DNA from: Burkholderiales bacterium
Lineage (GTDB): Bacteria; Pseudomonadota; Gammaproteobacteria; Burkholderiales; SG8-39
DNA length: 42,938 nucleotides
Assembly (NCBI GenBank): GCA_023383795.1
Contig: JAHDYJ010000026.1
Location: 1,828 to 44,765, forward strand
Reading direction: 5' to 3'
This document shows, piece by piece, positions 16,985-25,314 of the stretch. Every line of letters starts with the position of its first letter. The first letter of the stretch is position 1. The position numbers and the translations under genes are program-made. Under the pieces are notes generated by a model. It was given only the letters and a program-made list of their open reading frames with translations. It made no database searches and was not told the origin of the DNA.

Positions 16985-17827
16985 TCAGCCCTTCGTGGCG
17001 CCGGCGAGCAGACCGGACACGATGTGGCGCTGGAACGCGAGCGCCAGCGCGACGATCGGCAACGTGACGACGACTGCCGCGGCCATGATCGCCCCCCACG
17101 GCAGCTCGTAGGCGCTCGCGCCGGAGAGCAGCGCGATCGCGACCGGGACCGTGCGCTGCGCGTCGGACAGCGTGAAGGTGAGGGCGAACAGGAACTCGTT
17201 CCACGCGGTGACGAAGACCAGCAGCCCGATGGCGACGAGCCCCGGCCGCAGCAGCGGGACGAACACCCGGGCGATGGTCCGCAGCGGCCCCGCGCCGTCG
17301 AGCGCAGCGGCCTCCTCGAGCTCGCGCGGGACGCCGCGGGCGAAAGTCGTCAGCACCCACGCCGCGAACGGCAGCGCCAGGATCAGGTACGAGAGCACCA
17401 GCGCGCCGAGCGAGTCGAACAGGCCGAGACCGCGCACGAGCTCGAACATGCCGGCGAGCACCGCGATCTGCGGGAACATCGAGACCGAGAGGATCGCGAG
17501 CAGCACGCCGTGGCGGCCGCGGAACGGGATGCGGGCGAGGGCGTAGCCGGCGCCGAGCGCGAGCGCCACGCTGAGCGCGGCCACGGCTGCGGCGACGAGC
17601 GCCGAATTGAGGATCGCGCGCAGGAACGGCCCGGCGAGCACGCCGCGATAGTGCTCGAGCGTCCAGCCGGGCGGCACGAGGGCCGCGCGGAAGAGCTCGC
17701 CGGACGGCGTGACCGACGTGACGAGGGCGTAGTAGAGCGGGAAGAGCGCGAAGGCGAGGATCGCCGCGAGCAGCGCGCCGAACAGCGCGCCGCGCGCGGC
17801 GCGCCGCAGCCGGCCGGACACTTTCAT
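16985..17827 (-). CDS. Sugar ABC transporter permease, MalG type
   Basis: Inner-membrane permease of 280 residues with six predicted helices. The EAA loop for ATPase contact is ELEEAAALDGAGPLRTIARVFVPLLRPGL. It pairs with the MalF-type permease next to it. The ATG at 17827 overlaps the previous stop (ATGA). It is the last gene of the ATPase, binding protein, MalF, MalG operon. CUT1-family substrates are oligosaccharides, trehalose or glycerol-3-phosphate; the sequence alone does not decide, and no glycosidase is nearby. Confidence 0.93.
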   Translation of the reverse strand: MKVSGRLRRAARGALFGALLAAILAFALFPLYYALVTSVTPSGELFRAALVPPGWTLEHYRGVLAGPFLRAILNSALVAAAVAALSVALALGAGYALARIPFRGRHGVLLAILSVSMFPQIAVLAGMFELVRGLGLFDSLGALVLSYLILALPFAAWVLTTFARGVPRELEEAAALDGAGPLRTIARVFVPLLRPGLVAIGLLVFVTAWNEFLFALTFTLSDAQRTVPVAIALLSGASAYELPWGAIMAAAVVVTLPIVALALAFQRHIVSGLLAGATKG

Positions 17828-18753
17828 CGCACCTCCTCCGGGCGCAGCCGCGCGAGCCTGAGGTAGACGATCGCCGCGAGGCCGATCGTGAGAAAGACCA
17901 GCGTCGAGGCGGCCGAGCCGAAGCCGAGGTCCTGGAAGTCGATCAGCTGCTGGCGCGCGTACACCGAGATCGACATCGTGCTCGCCGAGTTCGCGGTGAG
18001 CACGTAGACCAGGTCGAAGACGCGCAGGGCATCGAGCGCGCGAAAGGCGATGGCGACCGCCAGCGCGGGCCAGATCAGCGGCAGCGTCACGCGGAAGAAG
18101 ACGCGCACCGGGTGCACCCCGTCGACCCGCGCCGCCTCGTAGCATTCGCCTGGCAGCATCTGCAGCGCGGCGAGCACGAGCAGCACGACGAACGGGGTGC
18201 TCTTCCACACGTCGACCACGATGACCGCGACGAGCGCGAGATCCGGGTCGGCCGTCCACGCGATCGGCGCCGCGATCAGGCCGAGCGCGAGCGCGGCGTG
18301 GTTGAGCACGCCGAACTCGTCGTTCAGCATCCAGGCCCAGAGCTTTGCCGAGACCACGGTCGGGACCGCCCAAGGCACGAGCACCGCGGCGCGCACCAGC
18401 GCACGCCCGCGGAACGGCACGTCGAGCGCGAGCGCGATGGCGACGCCGAGCACGGTCTCGAGCGCCACGGATGCGACCGCGAAGATCAGCGTGTTGCGCA
18501 CGGCGCGCCACCACTGCGGGTCGGCGAGCACGCCGTACCACTGCCCGGCATCGTGCTCCAGGTAGTTGGCGAGGCCGACGAAGGCGAAGTCTCCCGGGTC
18601 GGCGAGGGTGGCGTCGGTGAGGCTGAGCCAGAGCGTCCGCGCGAGCGGCCAGCCGGCCGCGAGCGCGAGCGCGGCGAGCGTCGGCGCGAGGAGCCACCAT
18701 GCGGCGCGAGCGCGCCGCGCGCGCAGGGTCGCCGGGCCGACCGCGCGCGTCAT
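17824..18753 (-). CDS. Sugar ABC transporter permease, MalF type
   Basis: Inner-membrane permease of 309 residues, six main helices, with a basic cytoplasmic N-terminus (RARRARAAWWLLAPTLAALALAAGW). The EAA loop is ECYEAARVDGVHPVRVFFRVTLPLIWPAL. It lacks the extra periplasmic loop of E. coli MalF, as in most CUT1 permeases. I chose ATG 18753; the reading frame is open far upstream, but that part is only a shadow of the neighbouring genes. Both ends overlap neighbours by 4 bp. Confidence 0.93.
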   Translation of the reverse strand: MTRAVGPATLRARRARAAWWLLAPTLAALALAAGWPLARTLWLSLTDATLADPGDFAFVGLANYLEHDAGQWYGVLADPQWWRAVRNTLIFAVASVALETVLGVAIALALDVPFRGRALVRAAVLVPWAVPTVVSAKLWAWMLNDEFGVLNHAALALGLIAAPIAWTADPDLALVAVIVVDVWKSTPFVVLLVLAALQMLPGECYEAARVDGVHPVRVFFRVTLPLIWPALAVAIAFRALDALRVFDLVYVLTANSASTMSISVYARQQLIDFQDLGFGSAASTLVFLTIGLAAIVYLRLARLRPEEVR

Positions 18754-20018
18754 CGGCGGTCCGGCGCGGCCCAGTCCGCGCGGCGCTTGATCCGCCGCAG
18801 CTGGCGCTCGAAGGCTCGCACGCTCGTCGCGGCGTCGCTCTGTCCGGCGAGCGCCGCGTGCACGGCGTTGGCGAACGCGAAGCTGACGCGGTTGTAGGCG
18901 GGGCCGGTCACCGAGGCGGGCCGCGCGACCGCGTCGTCGAGCGCCGCGCCGAGGACGGCGAAGAGCGGGCTCGCCGCCAGCACCTCCGGGTCCGCGTAGA
19001 GCGCGGGTCGCGTCGGATGGTAGCCGCCCGCGATCGCGCGACGCTTCTGCTCGGCACGGCCGGACAGGTAGAGCGCGAGCGAGGCCGCGGCCTCGGGCTC
19101 GCGCGAATAGCGCGACACCGCGAGCTGCTGGCCGCCGAGCGCGGCGGCCGGCGCGCCGTCCGGGCCGGCCGGGAGCGTCGCGATGCCCACGCGCCCGCGC
19201 ACCGGGCTCGCGGCGTCCTGAAGGAGCGCCCATGCATACGGCCAGTTGCGCATGAACACCGCGTGGCCGGACTGGAAGAGCCCGCGCGCCTCCTCCTCGG
19301 CGTAATTCAGCACGCCGCGCGGGCTGATCGTTCCGACCCAGCTCGCCGCGAGGGCCATCGCCGCCGCGGCGGGCGCCGGTCGCAGGTCGAGGCGACCCTG
19401 CGCGTCGATCAGTGCGCCGGCGCCGTGGCTCGCCAGCCATTCGAGCGCGTTGCAGGTGAGCCCCTCGTAGGCGCGGCCCTGGAAGACGAAGCCCCACAGG
19501 CGGGCGTTGCCGGCGTCGCGCTCGGCGCGCTGGATGCGGGCCGCGGTCTCGGTGAGCTCCGGCCAGGTGCGCGGCACGCGCGCGGCGTGCCGCTCGAGCA
19601 GATCGCGGCGGTAGTACAGCAGCCCCAGGTCCACGAACCACGGCAGCGCGACCAGCCGGCCGTCGACCGTGTTGTTGCGCACGAGCGACGCGAGATGCTC
19701 GTCGGCAACCGCGCGCGCGGCAGCGCTGAGATCCGCGAGATGCGGCGCCAGGATGCCGGGCCAGACGACGTCGATCTGTAGCACGTCGATGTCGGGCGCG
19801 CGCGCCGCGAGCAGCTGCTGGTAGAGCGCGAGGCGCTCGGTGCCCGAGCTCGGCGTCGACACGAGCCGCACCGTGTGGCCGGACCGCGCGGCCCACGCTT
19901 CGGCGCCCTCGCGGCAGAGCTCGAGCTCGCGGCCGACCGCGCCGCAGGAGATCGCGACGGTCGCCGCGTGCGCGAGCCCGGCGAGCATCGCGAGGACCGT
20001 GCCGAGCAGGAGCCTCAC
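18750..20018 (-). CDS. Sugar ABC transporter substrate-binding protein
   Basis: A 422-residue periplasmic binding protein (CUT1, family 1). The GTG at 20018 gives a Sec signal peptide, LLLGTVLAMLAGLAHA, cleaved before ATVAIS. Typical segments are DIDVLQIDVVWPGILAPHLADL, ALPWFVDLGLLYYRRDLL and FQSGHAVFMRNWPYAW; these residues bind the sugar by aromatic stacking. The GTG overlaps the upstream ATPase stop by 4 bp. The sugar is unknown. A longer ATG-initiated frame from 20186 is rejected because it would hide the signal peptide behind an Arg-rich stretch that overlaps the ATPase gene. Confidence 0.92.
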   Translation of the reverse strand: MRLLLGTVLAMLAGLAHAATVAISCGAVGRELELCREGAEAWAARSGHTVRLVSTPSSGTERLALYQQLLAARAPDIDVLQIDVVWPGILAPHLADLSAAARAVADEHLASLVRNNTVDGRLVALPWFVDLGLLYYRRDLLERHAARVPRTWPELTETAARIQRAERDAGNARLWGFVFQGRAYEGLTCNALEWLASHGAGALIDAQGRLDLRPAPAAAAMALAASWVGTISPRGVLNYAEEEARGLFQSGHAVFMRNWPYAWALLQDAASPVRGRVGIATLPAGPDGAPAAALGGQQLAVSRYSREPEAAASLALYLSGRAEQKRRAIAGGYHPTRPALYADPEVLAASPLFAVLGAALDDAVARPASVTGPAYNRVSFAFANAVHAALAGQSDAATSVRAFERQLRRIKRRADWAAPDRR

Positions 20019-21118
20019 GCCGCCTCCGCGGGCGGGCACGCGACCCCGTCGGCATCGAACACGTGCACGGCGCCGAGCGGGGCGGCGAGCGACAGCCGGT
20101 CGCCCGGGCGGATGCGCGAGTCGGGATCGAGCCGGGCAACGAGCAGACCATCGCGCGCGCCCGCCACCTCGAGGTAGGCGTAGCACGCATCGCCCGACCG
20201 CTCGACGACCGCGACGGGGCCCCGGATCCGGGCGTCGGCGTCATCGGCAAGCCGCAGATGCTCCGGCCGGATGCCGAGCGTGACCGGATCGCCGGCCCGC
20301 AGCGCGGCGCCGTTCGCGCCGGCGCGCAGACGCACGCCGTCGGGGAGCAGGCAGGCCACCTCGCACGGCCCGGCCACCGCGACCCGGGCGCCGATGAAGT
20401 TCATCGTGGGCGAGCCGAGGAAGCCGGCGACGAACGCGTTGCGCGGGCGGCGGTACACCTCGAGCGGCGCGCCGACCTGCTCGATGCGGCCCTCGCGCAG
20501 CACGACCAGCCGCTCGGCGAGCGTCATCGCCTCGAGCTGATCGTGAGTCACGTAGAGTGTGGTCGCGTTCAGCGTGCGGTGGAGCCGGGCGAGCTCGAGC
20601 CGGGTGCGCGCGCGCAGCGCGGCATCCAGGTTAGAGAGCGGCTCGTCGAGCAGGAACACCGCCGGGTCGCGCACGATCGCGCGGCCGAGCGCGACGCGCT
20701 GCCGCTGGCCGCCGGAGAGCTCGCCGGGCTTGCGCCCGAGCAGCGGGGCGATCTGCAGCAGGCGCGCTGCTTGCTCGACGCGCGCGCGGATCGCCGCGCG
20801 GTCGTAGCGCGCGACCGAGAGCCCGAACGCCATGGAGTCGCGCACCGACATGTGCGGGTAGAGCGCGTAGGACTGGAACATCATCGCCACGCCGCGCTCC
20901 TGCGGCGGGAGCGCTTCGACGCGCCGTCCGCCGATCAGGATCTCGCCGCGCGTGAGCTCGTCGAGCCCGGCCACCAGGCGGAGCAGGGTTGACTTGCCGC
21001 AGCCGGAGGGTCCGACCAGCACCACGAGCTCGCCGTCGGCGACCGCGAGGTCGACGCCGTCGAGCACCGTCGCGGCGCCGAACGCCTTGGTCACGCCGCG
21101 CAGGACGAGATCGGCCAC
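20015..21118 (-). CDS. Sugar ABC transporter ATP-binding protein, UgpC/MalK type
   Basis: ATPase subunit of 367 residues. Walker A GPSGCGKST (36-44), Q-loop in MMFQSYALYPHMSV, signature LSGGQ (134-138), Walker B VFLLDEP (154-160) and switch His in YVTHDQ are all present. The C-terminal OB/TOBE-like regulatory domain (about 240-367) contains GIRPEHLRLA. It energises the MalF/MalG permease. The start is a GTG at 21118, the first gene of the operon. A tiny reading frame of 22 codons ends 7 nt before it. Confidence 0.94.
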   Translation of the reverse strand: MADLVLRGVTKAFGAATVLDGVDLAVADGELVVLVGPSGCGKSTLLRLVAGLDELTRGEILIGGRRVEALPPQERGVAMMFQSYALYPHMSVRDSMAFGLSVARYDRAAIRARVEQAARLLQIAPLLGRKPGELSGGQRQRVALGRAIVRDPAVFLLDEPLSNLDAALRARTRLELARLHRTLNATTLYVTHDQLEAMTLAERLVVLREGRIEQVGAPLEVYRRPRNAFVAGFLGSPTMNFIGARVAVAGPCEVACLLPDGVRLRAGANGAALRAGDPVTLGIRPEHLRLADDADARIRGPVAVVERSGDACYAYLEVAGARDGLLVARLDPDSRIRPGDRLSLAAPLGAVHVFDADGVACPPAEAA

Positions 21119-21209
21119 CGCGCCTCAGCCCTCGATGCGCGCCGGCGGGGAGCTCGCGCCGCGCGCGGCGGCGGTCGATGAGGCGGCGGTCATAGTGCGC
21201 GTGGCGGGA

Positions 21210-21285
<76 letters not shown>

Positions 21286-21318
21286 CGCGGGCTTGCCGCG
21301 TGCGGCTGCCAAAGCCGG

Positions 21319-21347
21319 ATTCTATGCGAGCTTCGCGACGCGACCAA
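21319..21347 (-). promoter_or_regulatory. Probable promoter of tRNA-Arg
   Basis: On the minus strand TTGGTC (21347-21342), a 17-bp spacer and TAGAAT (21324-21319, 5 of 6) give a good sigma-70 layout. Predicted start is near 21312, about 27 nt before the mature 5' end. Confidence 0.5.
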
Positions 21348-21420
21348 TCCGGCGCGCTTGCCTGCCGGCGGCGGAGCGCTCGGGTAACATCGCAGCACGT
21401 CCCGGTTCTGACGTTCGCGC

Positions 21421-22287
21421 ATGCTCGTCGTCTCTCGCTCTGTTTGCTCTGTTCGCTCGGCGGCCGCGGTCGCGGCGGCCGCGATGCTGGCCGCCGCGGC
21501 GCCGGCTCCGGCGCAGTCCGACTTCAGCTCGCCGTACGTGCCGACGCCGACGGTCGCGGTCGAGCGGATGCTCGGCCTCGCGCAGGTGACGCGCGACGAC
21601 CTGGTGATGGACCTCGGCTCCGGCGACGGGCGCATCGTGATCGCCGCGGCGAAGCGGCACGGCGCGCGCGCGACCGGCGTCGAGTACGACCCCAAGCTCG
21701 TCGCGCTCAGCCGGCAGAACGCGCTCGCCGCGGGGGTCGGCGAGCGGGTGCGGTTCGTCGAGGGCGATCTCTTCGACGTCGATCTGTCGCCCGCGACCGT
21801 GGTGACGGTGTACCTGCTGCCCGACGTGAACCTCAAGCTGCGCGACAAGCTGCTGCGGGAGCTGCGGCCCGGAGCGCGCGTGGTCGCGCACGACTTCGAT
21901 TTCGAGAGCTGGCGGCCGGACCGTGTCGAGAGCTTCTACGCGCCGGAGAAGAACCGCGGCCGCGGCGGCACGAGCCGCGTGATGCTGTGGATCGTCCCCG
22001 CCGAGGTTCGCGGGACGTGGGTCCTGCGCAGCGCCGCGCTGCCGGCGCCGGGGGAGGCGCAGGTCGTGCTGAGCCAGAACTTCCAGGTGCTCGAGGGCGA
22101 CGCGATGCTCGGCGAGCGCCGCGCGGCGCTGCGCGAGCCCGCTCTGCGCGGCGCGGTGATCCGCTTCTCGCTCGACGCGGTCGCCGGGCCGCTGCGGTTC
22201 GCGGGCGAGGTGCGCGGCGACGAGATCGCCGGCACGGTCCGCGGTGCGGCGGGGACGTGGCCCTGGCGCGCGACGCGCAGGCGCTGA
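21421..22287 (+). CDS. Exported class I SAM-dependent methyltransferase
   Basis: A 288-residue protein with a Rossmann methyltransferase core: motif I DLGSGDG (64-70), acidic VEYDP, VEGDLFDVDL and PGARVVAHDFDF. Before it is a clear Sec signal peptide (AAAVAAAAMLAAAAPAPAQ, cleavage near residue 32). A C-terminal beta-rich region of about 100 residues follows the fold. SAM is not known to be available in the periplasm, so either the signal acts as an inner-membrane anchor or the protein has another role. ATG 21421 is the annotated choice; a later start would remove the signal but no good internal start is present before the core. It is followed by the DUF938 gene with a 1-bp overlap. Confidence 0.8.
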   Translation: MLVVSRSVCSVRSAAAVAAAAMLAAAAPAPAQSDFSSPYVPTPTVAVERMLGLAQVTRDDLVMDLGSGDGRIVIAAAKRHGARATGVEYDPKLVALSRQNALAAGVGERVRFVEGDLFDVDLSPATVVTVYLLPDVNLKLRDKLLRELRPGARVVAHDFDFESWRPDRVESFYAPEKNRGRGGTSRVMLWIVPAEVRGTWVLRSAALPAPGEAQVVLSQNFQVLEGDAMLGERRAALREPALRGAVIRFSLDAVAGPLRFAGEVRGDEIAGTVRGAAGTWPWRATRRR

Positions 22288-22898
22288 TGGATCCGGCGAA
22301 GCCGTTCTCGGAAGCGTCCGAGCGCAACCGGGCGCCGATCCGGTCGGTCCTCGAGCGGGTGCTCGCGGACTGCCGCGCGGTGCTCGAGATCGGCAGCGGC
22401 ACCGGCCAGCACGCGGTGTACTTCGCCGCCGATCTGCCGCATCTCGAGTGGCAGCCGAGCGACGTGGCCGAGAACCTGCCGGGGATCGAACGCTGGCGCG
22501 CCGACGCCGGGCTCGCGAACGTGCGACCGCCGCTCGCGCTCGACGTGAACCTCGATCCGTGGCCCGCGGCGCGGTACGACGCGGTGTTCTCGGCCAACAC
22601 CGCGCACATCATGGCCTGGCCGGAGGTCGAGCGGATGGTCGCGCGCGCGGCGGCGGCGCTGCGGCCCGGCGGCCGTTTCTGCCTGTACGGTCCGTTCAAC
22701 TACGCGGGCGATTTCACCTCGGCGAGCAACGCGCGCTTCGACGCGTCGCTGTGCGCGCGCGACCCGCGCATGGGGATCCGCGACTTCGAGGCGGTCGACG
22801 CGGCCGCGCGCGCTGCGGGCTTCGTGCTGCTGGAAGACAATGCGATGCCCGCGAACAACCGCCTGCTGGTTTGGCGCCTGGGCGGGCAACGAGCGTGA
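22287..22898 (+). CDS. DUF938 family SAM-dependent methyltransferase
   Basis: A 203-residue cytoplasmic protein of the DUF938 family. The N-terminus PFSEASERNRAPI, motif I VLEIGSGTGQHAVYFA, LEWQPSDV, SANTAHIMAWPEVE and the C-terminal AMPANNRLLVWR are diagnostic. It is a methyltransferase-like fold; the substrate is unknown. The ATG at 22287 shares one base with the stop of the upstream methyltransferase. The aldehyde dehydrogenase gene begins 11 bp downstream. Confidence 0.9.
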   Translation: MDPAKPFSEASERNRAPIRSVLERVLADCRAVLEIGSGTGQHAVYFAADLPHLEWQPSDVAENLPGIERWRADAGLANVRPPLALDVNLDPWPAARYDAVFSANTAHIMAWPEVERMVARAAAALRPGGRFCLYGPFNYAGDFTSASNARFDASLCARDPRMGIRDFEAVDAAARAAGFVLLEDNAMPANNRLLVWRLGGQRA

Positions 22899-22909
22899 AG
22901 AGGTTCGAG

Positions 22910-24487
22910 ATGGGAGCGCAAGCCGGGTTCAAGCTGACCTATTCCACGATGTTCGATCCGCCGCCGGCGCTGCACGAGCGCTTCGAGGCCGCCCTCGCGC
23001 GGGTGAAGGCGAGGCTCGGCGCGGAGTACCCGATGTGGATCGGCGGGGCGGGGGCCGCCGCGGCGGAGCAGTTCGAGGTGCGCAGCCCGATCGACCGCGA
23101 CTGGCTGCTCGGGCGCTTCCAGCGCGGCGGCGCCGCCGAGGCCGACGCCGCGGTGCGCGCGGCGCGGGCCGCCTTCGCGGGGTGGGCGGCGACGCCGTGG
23201 CAGGAGCGCGTGCGGCTCCTGCGCCGCGTCGGCGCGCTGATCGAGGAGCGCGTCTACGAGATCGGCGCCGCGGTCGCGCTCGAGGTCGGCAAGAACCGCA
23301 TGGAGTCGCTCGGCGAGGTGCAGGAGACCGCCGATCTCTTCTACTGGTACTGCGACCAGATGGAGGCGAACGGCGGGTTCGTGCGCGAGCTGCCGAACGA
23401 CCCGCTTCCCGGCTTCGTCAGCCGCAACCGCTCGGTGCTGAAGCCCTACGGCGTGTGGGTCGTGATCGCGCCGTTCAACTTTCCCTATGCGCTCGCCGGC
23501 GGGCCGGTCGCGGCGGCGCTCGCGGCCGGCAACACCGTGGTGTTCAAGACCGCGAGCGACACTGCCTGGAGCGGCTGGCTCCTCGCCGAGGTGCTGCGCG
23601 ACGCAGGGCTGCCGCCCGGCGCGTGCAACTACGTGACCGGCGGAGGCGGCGCGATCGGCGCCGCGCTGGTCGCGCATCCGGAGGTCGCGGGGATCACCTT
23701 TACCGGCTCCTACGAGGTCGGCATGCAGATCTACCGGTCGTTCGCGGGCGGCCCGTACCCGCGGCCGTGCATCGCCGAGATGGGCGGCAAGAACGCGGCG
23801 ATCGTGACGCGGCACGCCGATCTCGACCGCGCGGCGACGGGCATCGTGCGCTCAGCCTTCGGCCTGCAAGGCCAGAAGTGCTCGGCGACTTCGCGCGTGC
23901 TGGTCGAGCGGCCGGTGGCGGAGACCCTGCGCGGCAAGCTGGTCGCGCTCGCCCGCGCGATCAGGGTCGGCGATCCGACGGCGAAGGAGCACTGGATGGG
24001 GCCGGTCATCAACCGGTCGGCCTACGAGCGCTTCCGCAAGTGCGCCGACAACGTCGCCGAGCACGGCGAGATGCTGGTCGGTGGCGAGCAGCTGCGCGAC
24101 GGTCCGCTCGCGAAGGGCTGGTTCTGCGCGCCCACCGTCGCGACCGCGCCGTTCGACTTCCGCCTGTGGCGCGAGGAGAAGTTCATCCCGCTCGTCCTGG
24201 TGGGGGAGGTCGACTCGCTCGACGAGGCGCTCGCGCGAGCGAATGCCTCGCAGTACGGCCTGACCGCCGGTTTCTACGGCGCGGAGGGCGAGATCGCGCA
24301 GTTTCTCGAGCGCATCGAAGCCGGCGTCACGTACGTCAACCGGCCCCAGGGCGCGACGACCGGCGCATGGCCGGGCTATCAGCCGTTCGGCGGCTGGAAG
24401 GGCTCGGGCACGACCGGCAAGGCGATCGGCTCTTTCTACTACCTGCCGCAGTACCTGCGCGAGCAGTCGCAGACGGTCGTGGACTGA
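22910..24487 (+). CDS. Aldehyde dehydrogenase, P5C dehydrogenase-like
   Basis: NAD(P)-dependent aldehyde dehydrogenase of 525 residues. Catalytic Glu E290 is in EMGGKNAAIV and Cys C324 in GQKCSATSR, 34 residues apart as in the superfamily. NAD motifs are APFNFPYALAGGP and TFTGSYEVG. GQKCSA and the length resemble 1-pyrroline-5-carboxylate dehydrogenase, so a glutamate-semialdehyde substrate is possible, but this is not certain. ATG 22910 with GAAGAGG at good spacing is preferred over GTG 22895, which overlaps the previous stop by 4 bp. It closes a run with the two methyltransferases. Confidence 0.9.
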   Translation: MGAQAGFKLTYSTMFDPPPALHERFEAALARVKARLGAEYPMWIGGAGAAAAEQFEVRSPIDRDWLLGRFQRGGAAEADAAVRAARAAFAGWAATPWQERVRLLRRVGALIEERVYEIGAAVALEVGKNRMESLGEVQETADLFYWYCDQMEANGGFVRELPNDPLPGFVSRNRSVLKPYGVWVVIAPFNFPYALAGGPVAAALAAGNTVVFKTASDTAWSGWLLAEVLRDAGLPPGACNYVTGGGGAIGAALVAHPEVAGITFTGSYEVGMQIYRSFAGGPYPRPCIAEMGGKNAAIVTRHADLDRAATGIVRSAFGLQGQKCSATSRVLVERPVAETLRGKLVALARAIRVGDPTAKEHWMGPVINRSAYERFRKCADNVAEHGEMLVGGEQLRDGPLAKGWFCAPTVATAPFDFRLWREEKFIPLVLVGEVDSLDEALARANASQYGLTAGFYGAEGEIAQFLERIEAGVTYVNRPQGATTGAWPGYQPFGGWKGSGTTGKAIGSFYYLPQYLREQSQTVVD

Positions 24488-24494
24488 AATGAAA

Positions 24495-24557
24495 GTGGGC
24501 AGTGGACAGTGGGCAGTGGACGGTGGGCAGTGGACGGTGTGCAGCGGGCGGCGGACC
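24495..24557. repeat. Heptad tandem repeat (locus A)
   Basis: Nine contiguous 7-bp units beginning 8 nt after the aldehyde dehydrogenase stop. They alternate GTGGGCA with GTGGACA or GTGGACG for six units, then decay (GTGTGCA, GCGGGCG, GCGGACC). It is unlike coding sequence here and fills the gap to DUF924. Confidence 0.8.
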
Positions 24558-24576
24558 GTGAGGCGACGCGGCCGTG

Positions 24577-25167
24577 ATGGCAGCGGATGAGGCGGTGCAC
24601 TGGCGCGAGGTGCTCGACTTCTGGTTCGGCCCGCCCGGCTCGCCCGAACGCGGCCGTCCGCGCAAGGCGTGGTTCGAGAAGTCGGACGCTTTCGACGCGC
24701 TGGCGCGCGACCGGTTCATTTCGACGCATGCGGCCGCGCATTCCGGCGCGCTCGACGCGTGGCGTCGCACCCCGCTCGCGGCGCTGGCGCTCGTCATCGC
24801 CCTCGACCAGTTCCCGCGCAACATCTTCCGCGGCGATGCGCGCGCGTTCGCGTCCGACGCACGGGCGCTCGACGTCGCGCGCGAGCTCGTCGACCGGGGA
24901 TTCGATGCGGCCATGCTTCCGGTCGAGCGCTGCTTCGCCTATCTGCCCTTCGAGCACGCTGAGGACCTGGCGGCGCAGCGGCGCGCGCTCGAGCTCTTCG
25001 CGCGCCTCGGGCCCGATCCGTGGAGCGCGACCACGCTGGACTACGCGCGGCGCCATCACGAGGTCATCGCGCGCTTCGGTCGCTTCCCGCACCGCAACGC
25101 GATTCTCGGCCGCGCCTCCACGCCGGAGGAGCTCGCGTTCCTGCAGCAGCCGGGATCGTCCTTTTGA
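24577..25167 (+). CDS. DUF924 family protein
   Basis: A 196-residue alpha-helical protein of the DUF924 family. Diagnostic segments are VLDFWFG near the start, LALVIALDQFPRNIFRG, AYLPFEHAEDLAAQ and GRFPHRNAILGR. The function is unknown. There are no membrane helices. I chose ATG 24577; a GTG three bases upstream would add one residue. It stands alone between two heptad-repeat loci (A before, D after). Confidence 0.9.
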   Translation: MAADEAVHWREVLDFWFGPPGSPERGRPRKAWFEKSDAFDALARDRFISTHAAAHSGALDAWRRTPLAALALVIALDQFPRNIFRGDARAFASDARALDVARELVDRGFDAAMLPVERCFAYLPFEHAEDLAAQRRALELFARLGPDPWSATTLDYARRHHEVIARFGRFPHRNAILGRASTPEELAFLQQPGSSF

Positions 25168-25200
25168 GCGAGGCGCCAGGGGCGAGGAGCGAAGCATGAT
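25166..25200. repeat. Short heptad repeat (locus D)
   Basis: Four units with a 7-bp period (GAGCGAG, GCGCCAG, GGGCGAG, GAGCGAA) start on the last two bases of the DUF924 stop codon, with a decayed fifth unit GCATGAT. It is short and degenerate, so the call rests partly on the parallel with the other loci. Confidence 0.45.
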
Positions 25201-25314
25201 GCGCCCACTCCGCGACCGGCCGCGTCGGGGGTTCGATCGCGCCGTGCAGGGTGCGGAACGGTATCCTGCCGCCCGACAGTGGCGGCCGATGCGCTGCACC
25301 CACGGGAGCAATCG

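Noticed and set aside
24495..24557. CRISPR array
   Set aside because: The 7-bp period with no spacers and no cas genes does not fit.
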